The position numbers and the translations under genes are program-made. Positions 47,928 to 60,224 of a DNA stretch of 64,000 nucleotides are shown piece after piece (within the stretch, counting starts at the first letter, position 1; the number at the start of each line of letters is the position of its first letter). The stretch covers positions 65,642 through 129,641 of the forward strand of contig MU619296.1 in the NCBI GenBank assembly GCA_025201805.1, written 5' to 3'. The notes under the pieces are model-generated. The model was not told the origin of the DNA and ran no database searches. It saw nothing but the letters and a program-made list of their open reading frames with translations. This stretch comes from Parasitella parasitica (lineage: Eukaryota > Mucoromycota > Mucoromycetes > Mucorales > Mucoraceae).

Positions 47928-48372
47928 ATTTTGTTATTTTTCAATAGATTGGAGAGAAAGAGAAAGAGACGAGGAAGCAAAAAAAATCAATGCGATTTTA
48001 TACTTGTTCGACGTAGACATCTCGTATATCAAGATTATTGATTTCCATAAACGTACATACATACTGTTACATATCCATTTGGCGCCGCTAGTGTGTATAT
48101 GCTTGCCAAATGCAGCGTGTTCCGAATAAGAATTTAAGCTTTTTGGCTTTGATCGAGAACGCCATGACACAAGACAACAGAGAGGGAAAACGTGTCAATT
48201 TTACTTAAAAACATGAGTTCCACCGGCGTATACAATATATATAGTATCATCGCAAAAGGATTTACGGCAAAAACTGCATTCTTGAAGTCTGCCCTTGAAT
48301 TACACGAATTCTTGTGTTCAGTCTCGTATTACGCGGTGCTTTCATTTTTCTCCCCTCTTTCCTGTGGTAATC
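47928..48372. other. Divergent promoter region
   Basis: A 445-bp space shared by the FGE-fold gene (-) and INTS13 (+). A minus-strand frame with a hydrophobic stretch (about 48010-47940) stops immediately before the FGE-fold ATG and is in the same frame; it may be 5' leader. Confidence 0.5.
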
Positions 48373-51300
48373 ATGTCGCATACCTTTATCATACTGGATG
48401 GCCATCCAAGCGCTTTTAACCCGACCTCCAGAGTAAGCAAGCAGCAGGTAGATCCAACACGTACGTAGCAAGCAGCGTATCGAACATCCACGTATATTCC
48501 TAACACATCACTCCATCACTCCACCATTAGAGCAATTACCTCTTTTCCCACTATGGACAAGCATGGTGCAAAGCTCAATTGAATTTTGTCGCGTTGCTTG
48601 GGATATCCAGCCTGCTCAAAAGCATATTGTAAGACGTTGCAACGTTGCCACCATACTGATAACTCACAAAAACCGAGCATTTTAGGTAAATGTAATGGTA
48701 GCCGGGGCAACTCCAATTTTAGTAAACGACGCCACAAAGCAAAGCTTACAGACCTTGGAGCAGCAATTCCCACATGCTCAACCTCGACAGACATACGCCC
48801 ACGACAGACTGCAGCCGGCAATCGAACATGGCTTAAAGACATTTCTAGACGACGATAAGAACATGGGCACTTTGAAGCGATGCCGTATCATCTTGGTTGT
48901 AATCGCAAAGCATTCAGCCGAGAAAGCCTTCGAGTATGTGCATATGCAACAAAATATTTGCAGCACATTAAACATGATCAAATGTTAGGTTCCATAATAA
49001 TCCGAATGATCCAGTGCGAGATCTCAGAGCCATAGTGTACCAAGCGGTGGCGAATGTAGATCCAAGCTTAGACCATGTTCAAGTGGATGTTTTAAGACTG
49101 CTTCCCAACGCTGAATCTGCAGAATATGATACTTTACCTACCAGCGTTATCTCCAGACAGGTCTCACCGCAGATTAACATGTCGATATATAACATTCCAA
49201 ATGGACAGGATGATTTAAAGCATGCAATGCGTCACTTGGCACAATTGTATTACAACATCAACGTACTGCATATATCTAACATTCCTATGAAGGTAAAAAT
49301 GATTCGAGGTTCTATAATAATGTTTATATTCTAATCTTCTGTGCGGTTTCAGTCGGCCGAGCAGGCACAATCGACGCACACAGTAACGCTGTTTTACCAG
49401 GCTAACGGATACCACTTGATTAATCAGCAAGAACCTCTCAGAAACCTTCGTATCCACGATCCAGCCTACCTGAAATATAGAGAAATCAAGCTGGTGTACT
49501 CCAAACGTAGCAAAAAGGCACTACCAGGCAAGTGATTCAAATATTTGTTGTTGCGCTTGTACATGTATGCTCACGAATAGTTGGTAAATAAAGAATCTGA
49601 ATGGTGCACTTGTATGCACAATACATCCCCACTCAAGGCAAGTATGCTGTACAATTTGCATATGTCCCATGTCTAACAAGCACTCTATAGTTTCATGATA
49701 TGGCAACAGAAGTTTATTTAGACATGACATTGAGAGGTGTGTGCAGTAGTGTGTTCATGGGAAACTCAATTTATCCTCATTATTCCATTCAGGCAGTATC
49801 TCCTATCTAGTGACACCCGAGAAAAGCCATACGAAGATGTGGACGCACATTTTAATGGCTCAAGAGGGTGCGTACTCACACCAGCACGGTTTATCACACA
49901 CAAAAATGCTCACTGCTTGAAAATAGGTGCCATATTTCTACATTGTTTGAACAGCCAGCTCCAGGAGCAGTTTGTTGAAGCCGAAAATAGCGCAATTCAG
50001 TCAGCAAATGTCAAAGTCGAAGGCTTTGTGAATCATCTGGATGTCGCTGGAAATATACCCAAAACAGCCGAGCTCTTAGACACACTCATACGACCCAATT
50101 TATACGAAAATGTAAAAGAGTACTTGGAGGCATCCGTTAAAAACCACTTGTGCAGCTCAGTTACATTGAATCCCTCCAGATATTCACATCACCTGCCAAT
50201 TATGCACTCGAGCTTAAGTGAGCGAGGATTGTGTACATCACGTTCTATTGAAAAGGCAACTCGTTGGCGCACTTGCTTCCGTGATTGCGAGGGTACAGAC
50301 CGATTTCCCATCCTGTACGAAAACAAAAGGTCGATTCAAGATCTAGCCATTGATATCCTGAATGGCATCCCAAAAAGCTGTGGATTCGGCGTCGCCTTTG
50401 GACTCATACACGACCTTTTTGAGCAGCTGCAGGATGTGCTATTGAAAGATGTCATTTACACCAAAGAGATAAAATCCACTAAAGAATTGATCACTATGAT
50501 TGTGACCGAATTGGTGAATGGCATGGAAGGATCTGGCCAGAAGCTGTTCATAAAGGGGTTGAGAAAAGACGATGCAAAGCTCATCTCCAAAAAGCTGCTA
50601 GTGGCCCTTTGCCTTGTTGGCAAACGATTTGCAAAGGACAGCGCTAATCATCAGCAGGTAAGGTCATTTCAGAATTTCTGCTGATCCACCCTTACCATTT
50701 TTTTTATGCATCTTAAAGCTGTGCAGCTTTATTCATGATGTTATCGAGCAAAAAACACAGGCTTTTTTTGAACAAGACAATTCGGTGATGTCGATAAAAT
50801 CAGAGGAGGTAGCAACAACCACAACCACTTTGGATGCCGCGTGGAATCAAGTCAATAGATATGAAAACATGTCCCTTAGAGAACGAGACGATGCTGCACA
50901 TGGCTTCCTCCCGGAATTAAAGACAGAGAAGCCTGCTACTGAGAATTCTACAAACTTTGTGGGACAACTGCCAACAAAACCCATCCCGCGACACAACCCT
51001 AACTATAAACCTCGAAGGGGCGGAAATAATAATGCAACCGCCAACACAGGCAATAGCAACAGCAATGTAGCACCTGCATCATACCACTATCCTAAGAAAC
51101 CTACCTATCCCGATCCCTCTAACGCCAAACCTTATTTAACATACATAGCTCCCACACTAGAAGAAAAGGCGCAAGAGGAAGAACAAGAAGAAAAGAGTCT
51201 GGGCAAGCCAGGGAATTTGCTTTGGCTGTACTGGATGAATGACAAAATCAAAAAGAGAGGCAACCAAGATGAGGGTGATCTGAGTCTAGGAACTGAGCTA

Positions 51301-51387
51301 GTGTACAAGCATCAACACTGGAAGCGAGTGAAGAAAGAGTTTTTGGGCCGTTTAGCACAACCCGGAGAGAAGGGCGAGACGACTTGA
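48373..51387 (+). CDS. INTS13: INTS13/Asunder-like Integrator subunit
   Basis: Ten exons (48373-48460, 48531-48628, 48686-48933, 48989-49292, 49353-49527, 49594-49637, 49691-49736, 49793-49867, 49927-50657, 50719-51387) close to 825 aa. Two introns (49528-49593, 49638-49690) use GC donors; the rest are GT-AG. Segments line up in order with metazoan Asunder: LWTSMVQSSIEFCR, HISNIPMK, EWCT, KMWTHILMAQEGAIFLHCL. The C-terminus has a Pro/Asn-rich disordered part, then a short helical end (LLWLYWMNDKIKK, then WKRVKKEFLGRL). INTS13 belongs to the Integrator complex (snRNA 3' processing, RNA polymerase II attenuation) and to the Integrator arm module. The small exons between 49594 and 49867 are the least certain part. 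Confidence 0.78.
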
Positions 51388-51576
51388 ACATTTTGTAAAT
51401 AAACGATTCAGTCGACCGGCAATCATGAGTTGACGATGGTGTAAAAAAGATAATATTGAGATCATGGATGTAACATATACTATTGTGATTTGTATTCAAT
51501 GCAAGTAAGCATTTCCCTCTTGTAATTTATAGCGAAAATAGGAACAAGATGTTATTTTTGAATATTATATTGACCA

Positions 51577-51960
51577 TGATAAAAATTTCTCGGAAATATG
51601 GGGCATTAAAAGAGCATGCTGCAGACATCCAAAACCTCATTCTCGACCACATTTACGACCACGAGTATTCCTTAGATTGCAGATTTATAGTAGCGAGTTA
51701 GCTATATACATAGAATTCAAAATTGTATCCAACTCTATGATTATCAAATGAATAAAAAGCCACGGTATCAGCATATCGGCTCTTTATATTGGGGATACCG
51801 GTTGGCAATATGAGATTCTCTTCTTAATAGATATAGAAGTATCGCAACTGGAAGAACGCGTAATTAAGCTTCGCAAGAAATTTAGTCTTGCAAGCAGTTT
51901 GCAGCATGGAAATACCAGTCATTTAGGTATGCTTTTGAAATCGTGGTTGTATAGATTATC
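51577..51960 (+). CDS. Possible small spliced gene, unrecognised
   Basis: From ATG 51577 the frame reads MIKISRKYGALKEHAADIQN and on to RFIVA. A GTTAGC donor (about 51709) and an AATAG acceptor (about 51828) would join it to NIEVSQLEERVIKLRKKFSL and further residues, ending near 51960. The second part is a plausible coiled coil. There is no domain match, the intron is long for this window, and the boundaries are guesses. Confidence 0.25.
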
Positions 51961-52059
51961 ATCTCTTTCCTTGACTTGATTTTTTACAAACGCCCCTTGA
52001 TCAAATCTAGCGTGACAGGAAAATAACAAAGGACGGCTTCTTGCAGTTCAAAAAAAAAA

Positions 52060-52071
52060 AGTATAAATAGG
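52060..52071 (+). promoter_or_regulatory. TATA-like element of the U1 snRNA gene
   Basis: AGTATAAATAGG lies about 35-40 bp before the mapped U1 5' end, a usual distance for an RNA polymerase II start. No proximal sequence element was recognised. Confidence 0.5.
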
Positions 52072-52100
52072 GGTCTTATTCCTGCAATCTTTTGTTCTTC

Positions 52101-52264
52101 ATACTTACCTGGGTCGTGTATCTGAGCTCACTAATCTTGGATATACAGCGAGAGTGGTTAACATTGCACAGCGTTGACTATTCATGCTGCGAACAGCCTT
52201 CGGGCTGTCTCGAGATCATAATTTTTGTTTGGGGGGAATAAGTGGTTCGCCGCGTGTTCCCCTG
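52101..52264 (+). ncRNA. U1: U1 spliceosomal snRNA
   Basis: The 5' end ATACTTACCTG is the invariant U1 sequence that pairs with 5' splice sites. Further landmarks are in order: the stem-loop 2 loop ATTGCAC (52163-52169, the U1A/U2B''-type site); a perfect stem ACAGCC-TTCG-GGCTGT (52193-52208); the Sm site AATTTTTG (52220-52227); and a 3' terminal stem of GGGGAA with TTCCCC closed through GTGG-TTCG-CCGC (about 52233-52262). About 164 nt, equal to human U1. Both 3' hairpins are capped by UUCG tetraloops. The stem-loop 1 apical loop differs from the usual U1-70K site, so I could not confirm that contact. Confidence 0.93.
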
Positions 52265-53522
52265 AACACATTTCCCATTATAAATTTTACACAAACGAAA
52301 AAACATTGTAAAATCAATATTCTACACCTAAAAATACATGATCTGTTTAAACTCTTTGCACATCTCTTGGTCGGTGATTTTCAGCTCCCCAAAACCAATC
52401 TCATGAAACACACAGTAGACCATAGAAAGGGTTTTGTATCGTGTAAATGTAGCAAATAGTATGAGTATGGTTGGTGATTGCACAAACGCCAGCTAGGCCA
52501 GTAATGATAAGTTTAAATCCCGACTTCTTATTTGTCTTGTTTTCTTTGGATTTGACCTCCCATTTGGCAAAATATCGCGATTATCACAACGATATTTGTA
52601 TAGAGAAGCTGTAGCTTACGAATTAAAGTTTATACTAGCGTTGTTTGCGCATCTAATGGTACCAGTTTCAGATTTTATTTTTTTTCACTCAAGACTTTTC
52701 AACAATCGCGAAAATCTAAATATCAGGTTTTTGTCCGAAAGGCAAATTTTTGCATAAAAACACTGCCAAGCAGATGGCTTCACGTGAAAGAGCAAAGCTT
52801 CCTAGTTGATTTTCATTCAAAAGTGTTGTACTAAAAACTCTCGTTTTTTTAAGTTAAAATGCAGAAAAAGCAATTCCGAACGATTCGGCTCTATAGAAGT
52901 GTTAAGACTCTGACTTATTATGGTCTTTTGAAAAACGAAAAAAAATACTTACAGGGTGTAGTGCGTGATATGTGAACTGGTTTTAGCCATATCTGCGTTA
53001 CAGAAATTGACAAATAGTCCCAATAAAATCCTTCAGGGCGCTTGTTTTGGCTAGAGTTCAGTAATGGATCTTGCGCATGCTAATGCTAAACATACAAAGT
53101 CTATTTTGTATATGCTTTGCTATAGCTTGTCTGTTCTAGACCTACAAAGGCAATAGTCTTGCTATATAATATATGGTTCAGCTTGAAGAAGGAGCGTATA
53201 CCACTCATTCTGTTCCGTTCCTGAAAATTCATTTCTTGTGTTTTATACTCCAGTCAACTGCCATATATAATAGATGGCGGGATATGATGGATTCTGAATA
53301 TTCAATGTTTTTTATATATAAAAATGCAAAACCAGCCACATCTACAGCTACTACAACGTCTTCATGATGATACGAAATACATGTATTGATTTTTAATCAT
53401 TATCTTTCATGTTACAAAATACGTCACATTACTTTGTTTTGAGCATAATATTCTAGCCTTTCCTGTTCTCCTTTCATTGTCCTTTTTCATCTCTCTCTCT
53501 TTCTCCCTCTCTATTTGCCTCT

Positions 53523-53585
<63 letters not shown>

Positions 53586-53886
53586 NNNNNNNNNNTACAT
53601 TGGCACTTGACATTTCATTGAATTGACATTCCGCGTTATCACATCCATCGATATTATACAATAGAACGTTCACGGAGAGGGGAATCCTGATTGACTAGTT
53701 TTTCCATCCTAAAGATAAGGCTTTCTGAAATAAATAGACACATATACACAATTTTTGGTAACGAACATAAAGAGATCAACTTGTCAACAAAAAAGATCTC
53801 GTGAAAAAATAAAAATAAAAAAAACTAATCTGCCTGTATAATTTTAGCAAAGTTTATAATACATCAAATAAAAGGGGGGCATTAAC
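52265..53886. other. Intergenic with poly-T and gap
   Basis: No gene seen between U1 and the kinesin. The 3' part holds CT-rich DNA, a T run (53526-53585) and a 10-N gap. Confidence 0.6.
53526..53595. repeat. Poly-T tract (60 nt) ending in a 10-N assembly gap
   Basis: Sixty T then N at 53586-53595. The assembly breaks on the homopolymer, so the real length is unknown. Confidence 0.95.
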
Positions 53887-56800
53887 ATGAGCGGAAATAT
53901 CAAAGTTGTAGTGCGATGCCGACCCCTGAACGCTAGAGGTTAGCAGCTTGATTCAAACTATGTGTGGTATTATAACTAATGTTAAATAAACAGAGAAAGC
54001 AAGAGGTGCAACCACTCTTATACGAATGACTGGAAATCAGACAATCATCACAAAACCTGCCAGCCCAAACGCCATTCACCAAAAGAAAAAGGGTCAAAAA
54101 GACGAAGAAGAGAGTGTCAAAGCATTTACGTTTGATAGATCGTACTGGTCTGCAGATAAAGATGACGATCAGTATGCAGATCAGGAATTAGTGTATAATG
54201 ACCTTGGAAGAGAGCTTTTAGACCATGCATTTGATGGCTACAACTGCTGTATTTTTGCATGTAGAGTAATGCACCATGACTGAATTGGGGGGGATCTGAC
54301 TAACCTTTTTATCAATATGTAGATGGACAAACGGGATCTGGAAAATCGTACTCAATGGTATAGGTATATTTACATGCAGCGTTTCCGACTCTACTGATGC
54401 CTTTTGATGAATTAGATGGGCTACGGCGAAGATAAAGGAATCATACCGCGAACATGTTCAGAATTGTTTGAAAGAATATCCGACCTGACCAGCAACGTCC
54501 TAAAGTTCCAGGTAGAAGTGTCATATATCGAAATCTACAACGAAAAAGTACGCGATCTGCTGAATCCTGGCAACAAGGGCAACTTGAAGGTGAGAGAACA
54601 CCCCACCATTGGACCTTATGTCGAAGATCTCTCCCGCCTTGTCGTCAATTCGTTTGAAGATATTGACCACTTGATGAGCGAAGGAAACAAGGTAGCTACA
54701 AACAGGAATTCGGGATACACAAACAGCCAGCCAACTAATGATTAATTGATAGGCTAGAACAGTTGCTGCCACCAACATGAATGAAACATCGTCTCGTTCT
54801 CATGCAGTCTTCACACTCTTCCTTACATCTAACCGGTTTGAAGAAGTAGCCAATTTGAACACAGAAAAGGCATCCCGTATTAGCCTGGTTGATTTAGCCG
54901 GCAGCGAGAGAGCAAACAGCACTGGTGCCACTGGCGCCCGACTCAAGGAGGGTGCAAACATCAACAAATCTCTCACCACGCTCGGTAAAGTGATCGCGGC
55001 TTTGGCAGAGCAATCATCACAACCCAGCAACAAAAAATCGCCATCAGCCCACATTCCTTATCGTGATTCTGTACTGACGTGGCTCCTCAAGGACTCTTTA
55101 GGTGGTAACTCAAAAACAGCCATGATAGCAGCGATTTCACCTGCTGATTACGACGAAACAATGAGCACCTTGCGCTACGCAGACCAAGCTAAGCGAATCA
55201 AGAACAAGGCCATTGTCAACGAAGACCCTAATGCCCGAATGATACGAGAGCTGAAGGAAGAGCTGCAAGCGTTGCGCGATACTTTGATGATCTATGCGCC
55301 TGAAGAGGTAGAAAAAATTACGCTACAGAAAAAGTCTTCAGGAACGAGGAGCAGTCGAGCCTCATCTCGTGCGACAGCAAGAGCCACATCTGCTTCACCC
55401 ATGTTGCTCATGTCGCCCGAAAGCCCGATCACAAAGCAGCGAGGAAACAGCCTATTAACCAAGGAGCAAGTGATAGATCAGCTGCAGTCGTCCGAGAAAC
55501 TGCTGTCGCAAGTCAACCAGACATGGGAGGAAAAGATGAGCAAAACCGAAGCCATCCACAGGGAACGCGAGAAAGCGCTGGAGGAGCTGGGCGTCATTGT
55601 TGAGAAGAACAATATGGGTGTCTATGCGCCTAAATCGATTCATTTGATCAATCTCAACGAGGATCCGCTGATGACAGAATGTTTGATGTACCAGATCAAG
55701 CCTGGAATCACCCGTGTAGGCAGGTTGGGAAGTCAAGTGCCTGCTGACATCCGTCTCAGCGGCAGCGAGATACTGGATGAACACTGCTACTTTGAAAACA
55801 TGTCGATGCCATTGGAAGAACAGCAAGACGAACAAGATATGGTCAACAACGTGGTTACTATCCACCCTATGAAAGAATCAGTTACTCTAGTCAACGGCAT
55901 GCGCATCTCTCAGCCAAAGGTGCTACACAGCGGATACAGAATCATCTTTGGGTCTGGTCTCCATCACCTGTTTCGTTTCAACAACCCCGATGAGGTGCGA
56001 CGAGAGCGCGAGCAGCTGCAGCAGTGTGGAATGTCGCCAAAAATCAGCACGAGCATTTTTCCTAGCATGATGGAGCGTGGAGACAGCGCTGCTCTGTCTC
56101 CAACAGGCACTTTGACACACATGACGGATGTTACGGTCGGCGGCAGCATCGTAGACTGGAGCTTTGCCCACAGTGAGGCGCTTCGGAAGTTTGGTGGCAC
56201 AAGAAACACGGATTTGACTATTATGACAGACGAGGATCTCAAACAGTTGTCGGACGGTATTACTAAAGTGCGAGAATTTCGAAACAGGAAAAGGATATCA
56301 TCGGATAGTCATAACCTGCTATTTGAGGACCCCGATTCTATCATGACAACCACCACTGTGTCACCGCGAACGTCGATTAGTTCCTCTAGCAACAAGCGAT
56401 TTAGCGCAATCTCGTCTGTCCCTACCGTCTTTTCCGACCAAGACCAAGATAACGATGACCCCCACTTGCAGGAACATGGCAAAGGCTTTTTGTCTGCCTC
56501 CATGTCCAAGGAGGAGAAGGACGAGCTTGTTCGCATCGCAACAGAGGAAATGCAGCAGCAGCTAGAGCTTCAGAAGCAAGAGTACGAAGAAAAGCTCAAG
56601 CTTGTCGAGTCGTCCAATATGAAGACAGACGAGCTCAACCGCGAGCGCGATGAACTTGCGGCCAAGTACGCTCAGATCAAGCAGGACATGGAAAAGGTGC
56701 TTGAGCAGCAGAAGCTGGCCTATGAATCCAAAATCAAACGGATCTCGGCACATCTGCCTCCAGGCACTGCCCTCAGCTGCGACAATCTGCTCGTGGGTTA

Positions 56801-59800
56801 CACTGCTAAAAACGCAGCTGAAAGCTTGATGCGGGCCACAATTGAAAAGTGGCGCCAGCTGCGATTTGTCAAGATGGCCGAAGACTGTCTTATTAGCGCT
56901 GTGGTTCTCAAAGAAGCCAACATCATGGCCAAGGAGCTGGGCAAAAACGTCGTCTATCAGTTTATTGTAGTGCACGACGACATCTCGTCAAACCCGCTAT
57001 CGTTTTGGGAGTCTACATCTGCATTGCAGCCATTCACACGAGAACCTGACACACATTTGATTAATGAGGCTAAACCCTGTTTAGCAGTGCAAGTGATTGA
57101 TCATGTCCACCGCGCTGCGTACATCTGGTCTATCCCCAAGGTCAAACAACGCCTAAGACGCATGCGTCGACTATACGACTACTCGGACCGGCCGCTATTC
57201 ACAGGCCAGCACTTTAACAGAGAAGACCCCTTTTACGAAACACCGTGTCCACGGTTTTCTCTGATAGGGCTGGCCCGCATTCCTTTGAGGAATTTGACGC
57301 TGCAACTGCATGCCGACAATTATGTCGACGTATACTGCAGAAACACGGGCAAAGTCATGGGCCAGATCCGCGTGCTGATTACACCAATAGCCCGGTCTGT
57401 GTCGAGAAAACTTCAACATCATCAGCAGCAGCTCTACGAGGATACGCCGCAGAGACCAAACCTGTTTTATCGAAAGAAATCGTCGTCCAGCATCCTGTTG
57501 CAGCAAGATCAAAAGCATGTACTGGGCGAAAAGTACCTGCTTCACATTGGGCAGCAGCAGGTGTTCGAAATACGTATACAAGAGCTCAGAGGTGTTTCAG
57601 AAAACAACTTTACCCAAGTCCACGCTCAGTTCAGGCTGTCTTCCTTTGGCAACGTGGAACGCTACGCTACTGCTGACAAGATATACCAGACAGATCCCAT
57701 CAGCAACTTTGGAGCGGACCCGGTTGTCTTTAACCAGTGCCAAACCTTGTCTGTCAATATCACCGAAAACATGATGGACGTCATCTTGAATCAAGGGCTT
57801 ACCGTCGAAGTCTACGGCCAGGCACAGGAAGACTACCTCTATGGGTTAGTAGAACATGTAAGTAACAGTAGCGGCGCGAATAGTAGAAATGCGTCACCCA
57901 CGACACCGACATCTGAACAATCTGAATTATTTGCAAAGGCGGTTGCATCTGAAGTAGGCAACAGTGGCAATGTACCAGCCAGCAGAAGAGTCTCCATCGA
58001 TAGACGATTTACAGAAGAACAGAGCACATACGACGGCATACTTATGGAAGAGAGACATGATGTTTTGGCCTGGATCCAGATCTGCGAGCTGAATTCTGAC
58101 GGAGAATATGCGCCTGTCAAAGTAATGCATACAGAAGTCAATGACTACCAGCATCACAACCACCATGTCAAACACCGCCAAGACGTATTCTGTCTTCGCC
58201 AGGGTTTACAGCGACGTCTTGCGTTGACTTTGTCGCACGATTCCGGAAAGAAGTTCGAATGGCTAAGCATCACGCAAGCAAAGATCGGCAACATACGGTT
58301 AATAGACAGCAAGGGCCGCCTGACAGACTCCCCGCCACATCCTCCCGTTGAAATCCACTTGTTCCCTGATCAAAGCGAAATCACGTATGAACGAAACGGA
58401 ACATCCAAGATGACAGCTCAGGGCCCATGGGACAGCTCCCTGCACGATTCGCTATTCTTGAACCGAGTAACAGCTGCAGGCCAAAGGGTTCGGTTGACAT
58501 TGTCGTGGCAGATTGAATGCGACAAGTGCGTGGCGCCACTGCAGTTTGAGATGGACATTTCGGTCCAAATTCAGGCTCGAGATGCGACCATCAGTGCGTC
58601 GGCCTCATCATCGTCTGTGTTTAGACAATTCCTGCTGGGTGGAGGAGACTCTGACTCGAATGGACGTGTCAGCAAAACTGTGTATAAATCAAGTGGGCTG
58701 TTCACGGTGCAGCTGAAGCCACCTATGACTCGACAGGTACGAGAATTATGGCGACTGAATACAGCAAACAAATATGTGCGTGGCGAAGAGTTCATCGGTT
58801 CCTGGAAGCCCCGTGGTGTCTCGCTTATCACTGACTATCGGGCTGCACGAAAACGCATGTTGCACCGGGAAAGCGTGGCTGCATTTAGACATTCTTTGGT
58901 TTTGGCAGGGCATCCACAAACCAAGGTTATCCAGCGCAGCCAGTCTGACCATGCGCTTACGCTCCAATGCCATGGTGCTACTCATATTTCTAAAATCAAC
59001 GATACTGATATTACACTCGCCAAGAAAAAGACAGAGCCTGAAGCATTGCTCAAGAAGGCGCTTGAATTATGGAGAACTCAATTTGGAATACGAGAAGAAG
59101 TAGGTGTACATTTGAAATGCGTGCTGCACAAAAATATTAACGCCTATAATTAGATTGTGTTTAGCCAAGATCCACCAAGCATCACGTCCCTGACCGGCTC
59201 TTCAAGCACAAACAGCATCAGCAGTGTCAAATCTTTTAGCAAAAAGTACTCAAAGATCAAGCTAACATCTGACATCCAGCAATTGCATCCTAGGTATGCT
59301 TTCTACGTAAGGAATAACGTCCGTTTTCTAACCATTCATTTGCAGCGATACAGTCACCAAGAAGGGCTATTTGCTACACCCTGAAAACGTGGACGATGCA
59401 TGGCTAAAGCACTGGTTTGTGCTTCGACGGTAAGATATTGTTCAAAATATGGGTTGGTATTAGAAGCGCTGACTGTGTGCAATGTAACACGCATAGTCCG
59501 TTTATTATTATTTATCAAGATCAAACTGAATTGGAGGAAATTGGCGTGTTTAATCTATCCTCTGCCCGGGTAGATTACAAGTCTGATTTGGAAGAAATGC
59601 TTCAGGTACGTTCTTGTTTAAAACTACAATGAGGGTTGTTTCCTCTATATTGAATTCTAAATTGGATTTTAATACCAAATTATTGCCTGCATAAATAGAA
59701 AAAATACACGTTTGCGATTTACACCAACAACAATGCCTATTTACTGCAAGCAAGTGATTTTGAAGACATGAAAGATTGGATTTCAAAGATCGATCAGTTT

Positions 59801-59836
59801 TATCCTGTAAAGAAACTCGAAAATTTAGCCTCGTAG
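53887..59836 (+). CDS. Kinesin-3 motor (Unc104/KIF1 type) with FHA and PH domains
   Basis: Nine exons (53887-53938, 53994-54260, 54323-54357, 54416-54691, 54753-59099, 59154-59293, 59346-59429, 59497-59605, 59699-59836) close to 1815 aa. The motor domain has the P-loop GQTGSGKS (108-115), NETSSRSH (switch I) and LVDLAGSER (switch II). An FHA domain follows the neck ([19 protein letters not shown], then HCYF). Coiled coil and a KIF1B/DUF3694-like region occupy the middle. A C-terminal PH domain ([20 protein letters not shown], then [12 protein letters not shown]) would bind phosphoinositide on cargo membranes. Fungal relatives carry early endosomes toward microtubule plus ends. Exon 5 is 4347 nt without an intron, unusual for this window. 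Confidence 0.95.
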
Positions 59837-59904
59837 TTTTTTGTATATATTATTATAAAGTGTCTGTTATTGTTATTATTACTGTTATTAAGGAGGCCTC
59901 TTTA

Positions 59905-59907
<3 letters not shown>

Positions 59908-59977
<70 letters not shown>

Positions 59978-60010
59978 TTTTTTTTTTTTTATTTTTTTTT
60001 TTTTTTTTTT
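59908..60010. repeat. Near-pure poly-T tract (103 nt)
   Basis: T run with only two A interruptions, just after the kinesin stop codon and before the next start. It could serve as a polyadenylation-region or nucleosome-free element; its length is uncertain in short-read data. Confidence 0.9.
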
Positions 60011-60224
60011 CATTCTGTATATTGAAAATACTCCTATGATGCTGTGTTGAATAAAGCAATTTTACCTAATAGCATATTACCTTTTGTTGCTCCTCGTACA
60101 CGTGAAATTTGTTTCCGAGTAAATTTAGCGAGAGCTCATCTTTTAATGCAGGTATTTCTTTGGTTTCTCTCTTTTTCCTTTCGTTTATCTCTTTCCCCTT
60201 CTCAATTAATTATCACCAAAAACC

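Noticed and set aside
47934-48170. Frame with a signal-like stretch before the FGE-fold gene
   Set aside because: A TAA separates it from the downstream ATG in the same frame, and no intron removes the stop convincingly.
59853-60059. Poly-Lys / poly-Phe frames
   Set aside because: They are translations of the 103-nt poly-T tract.
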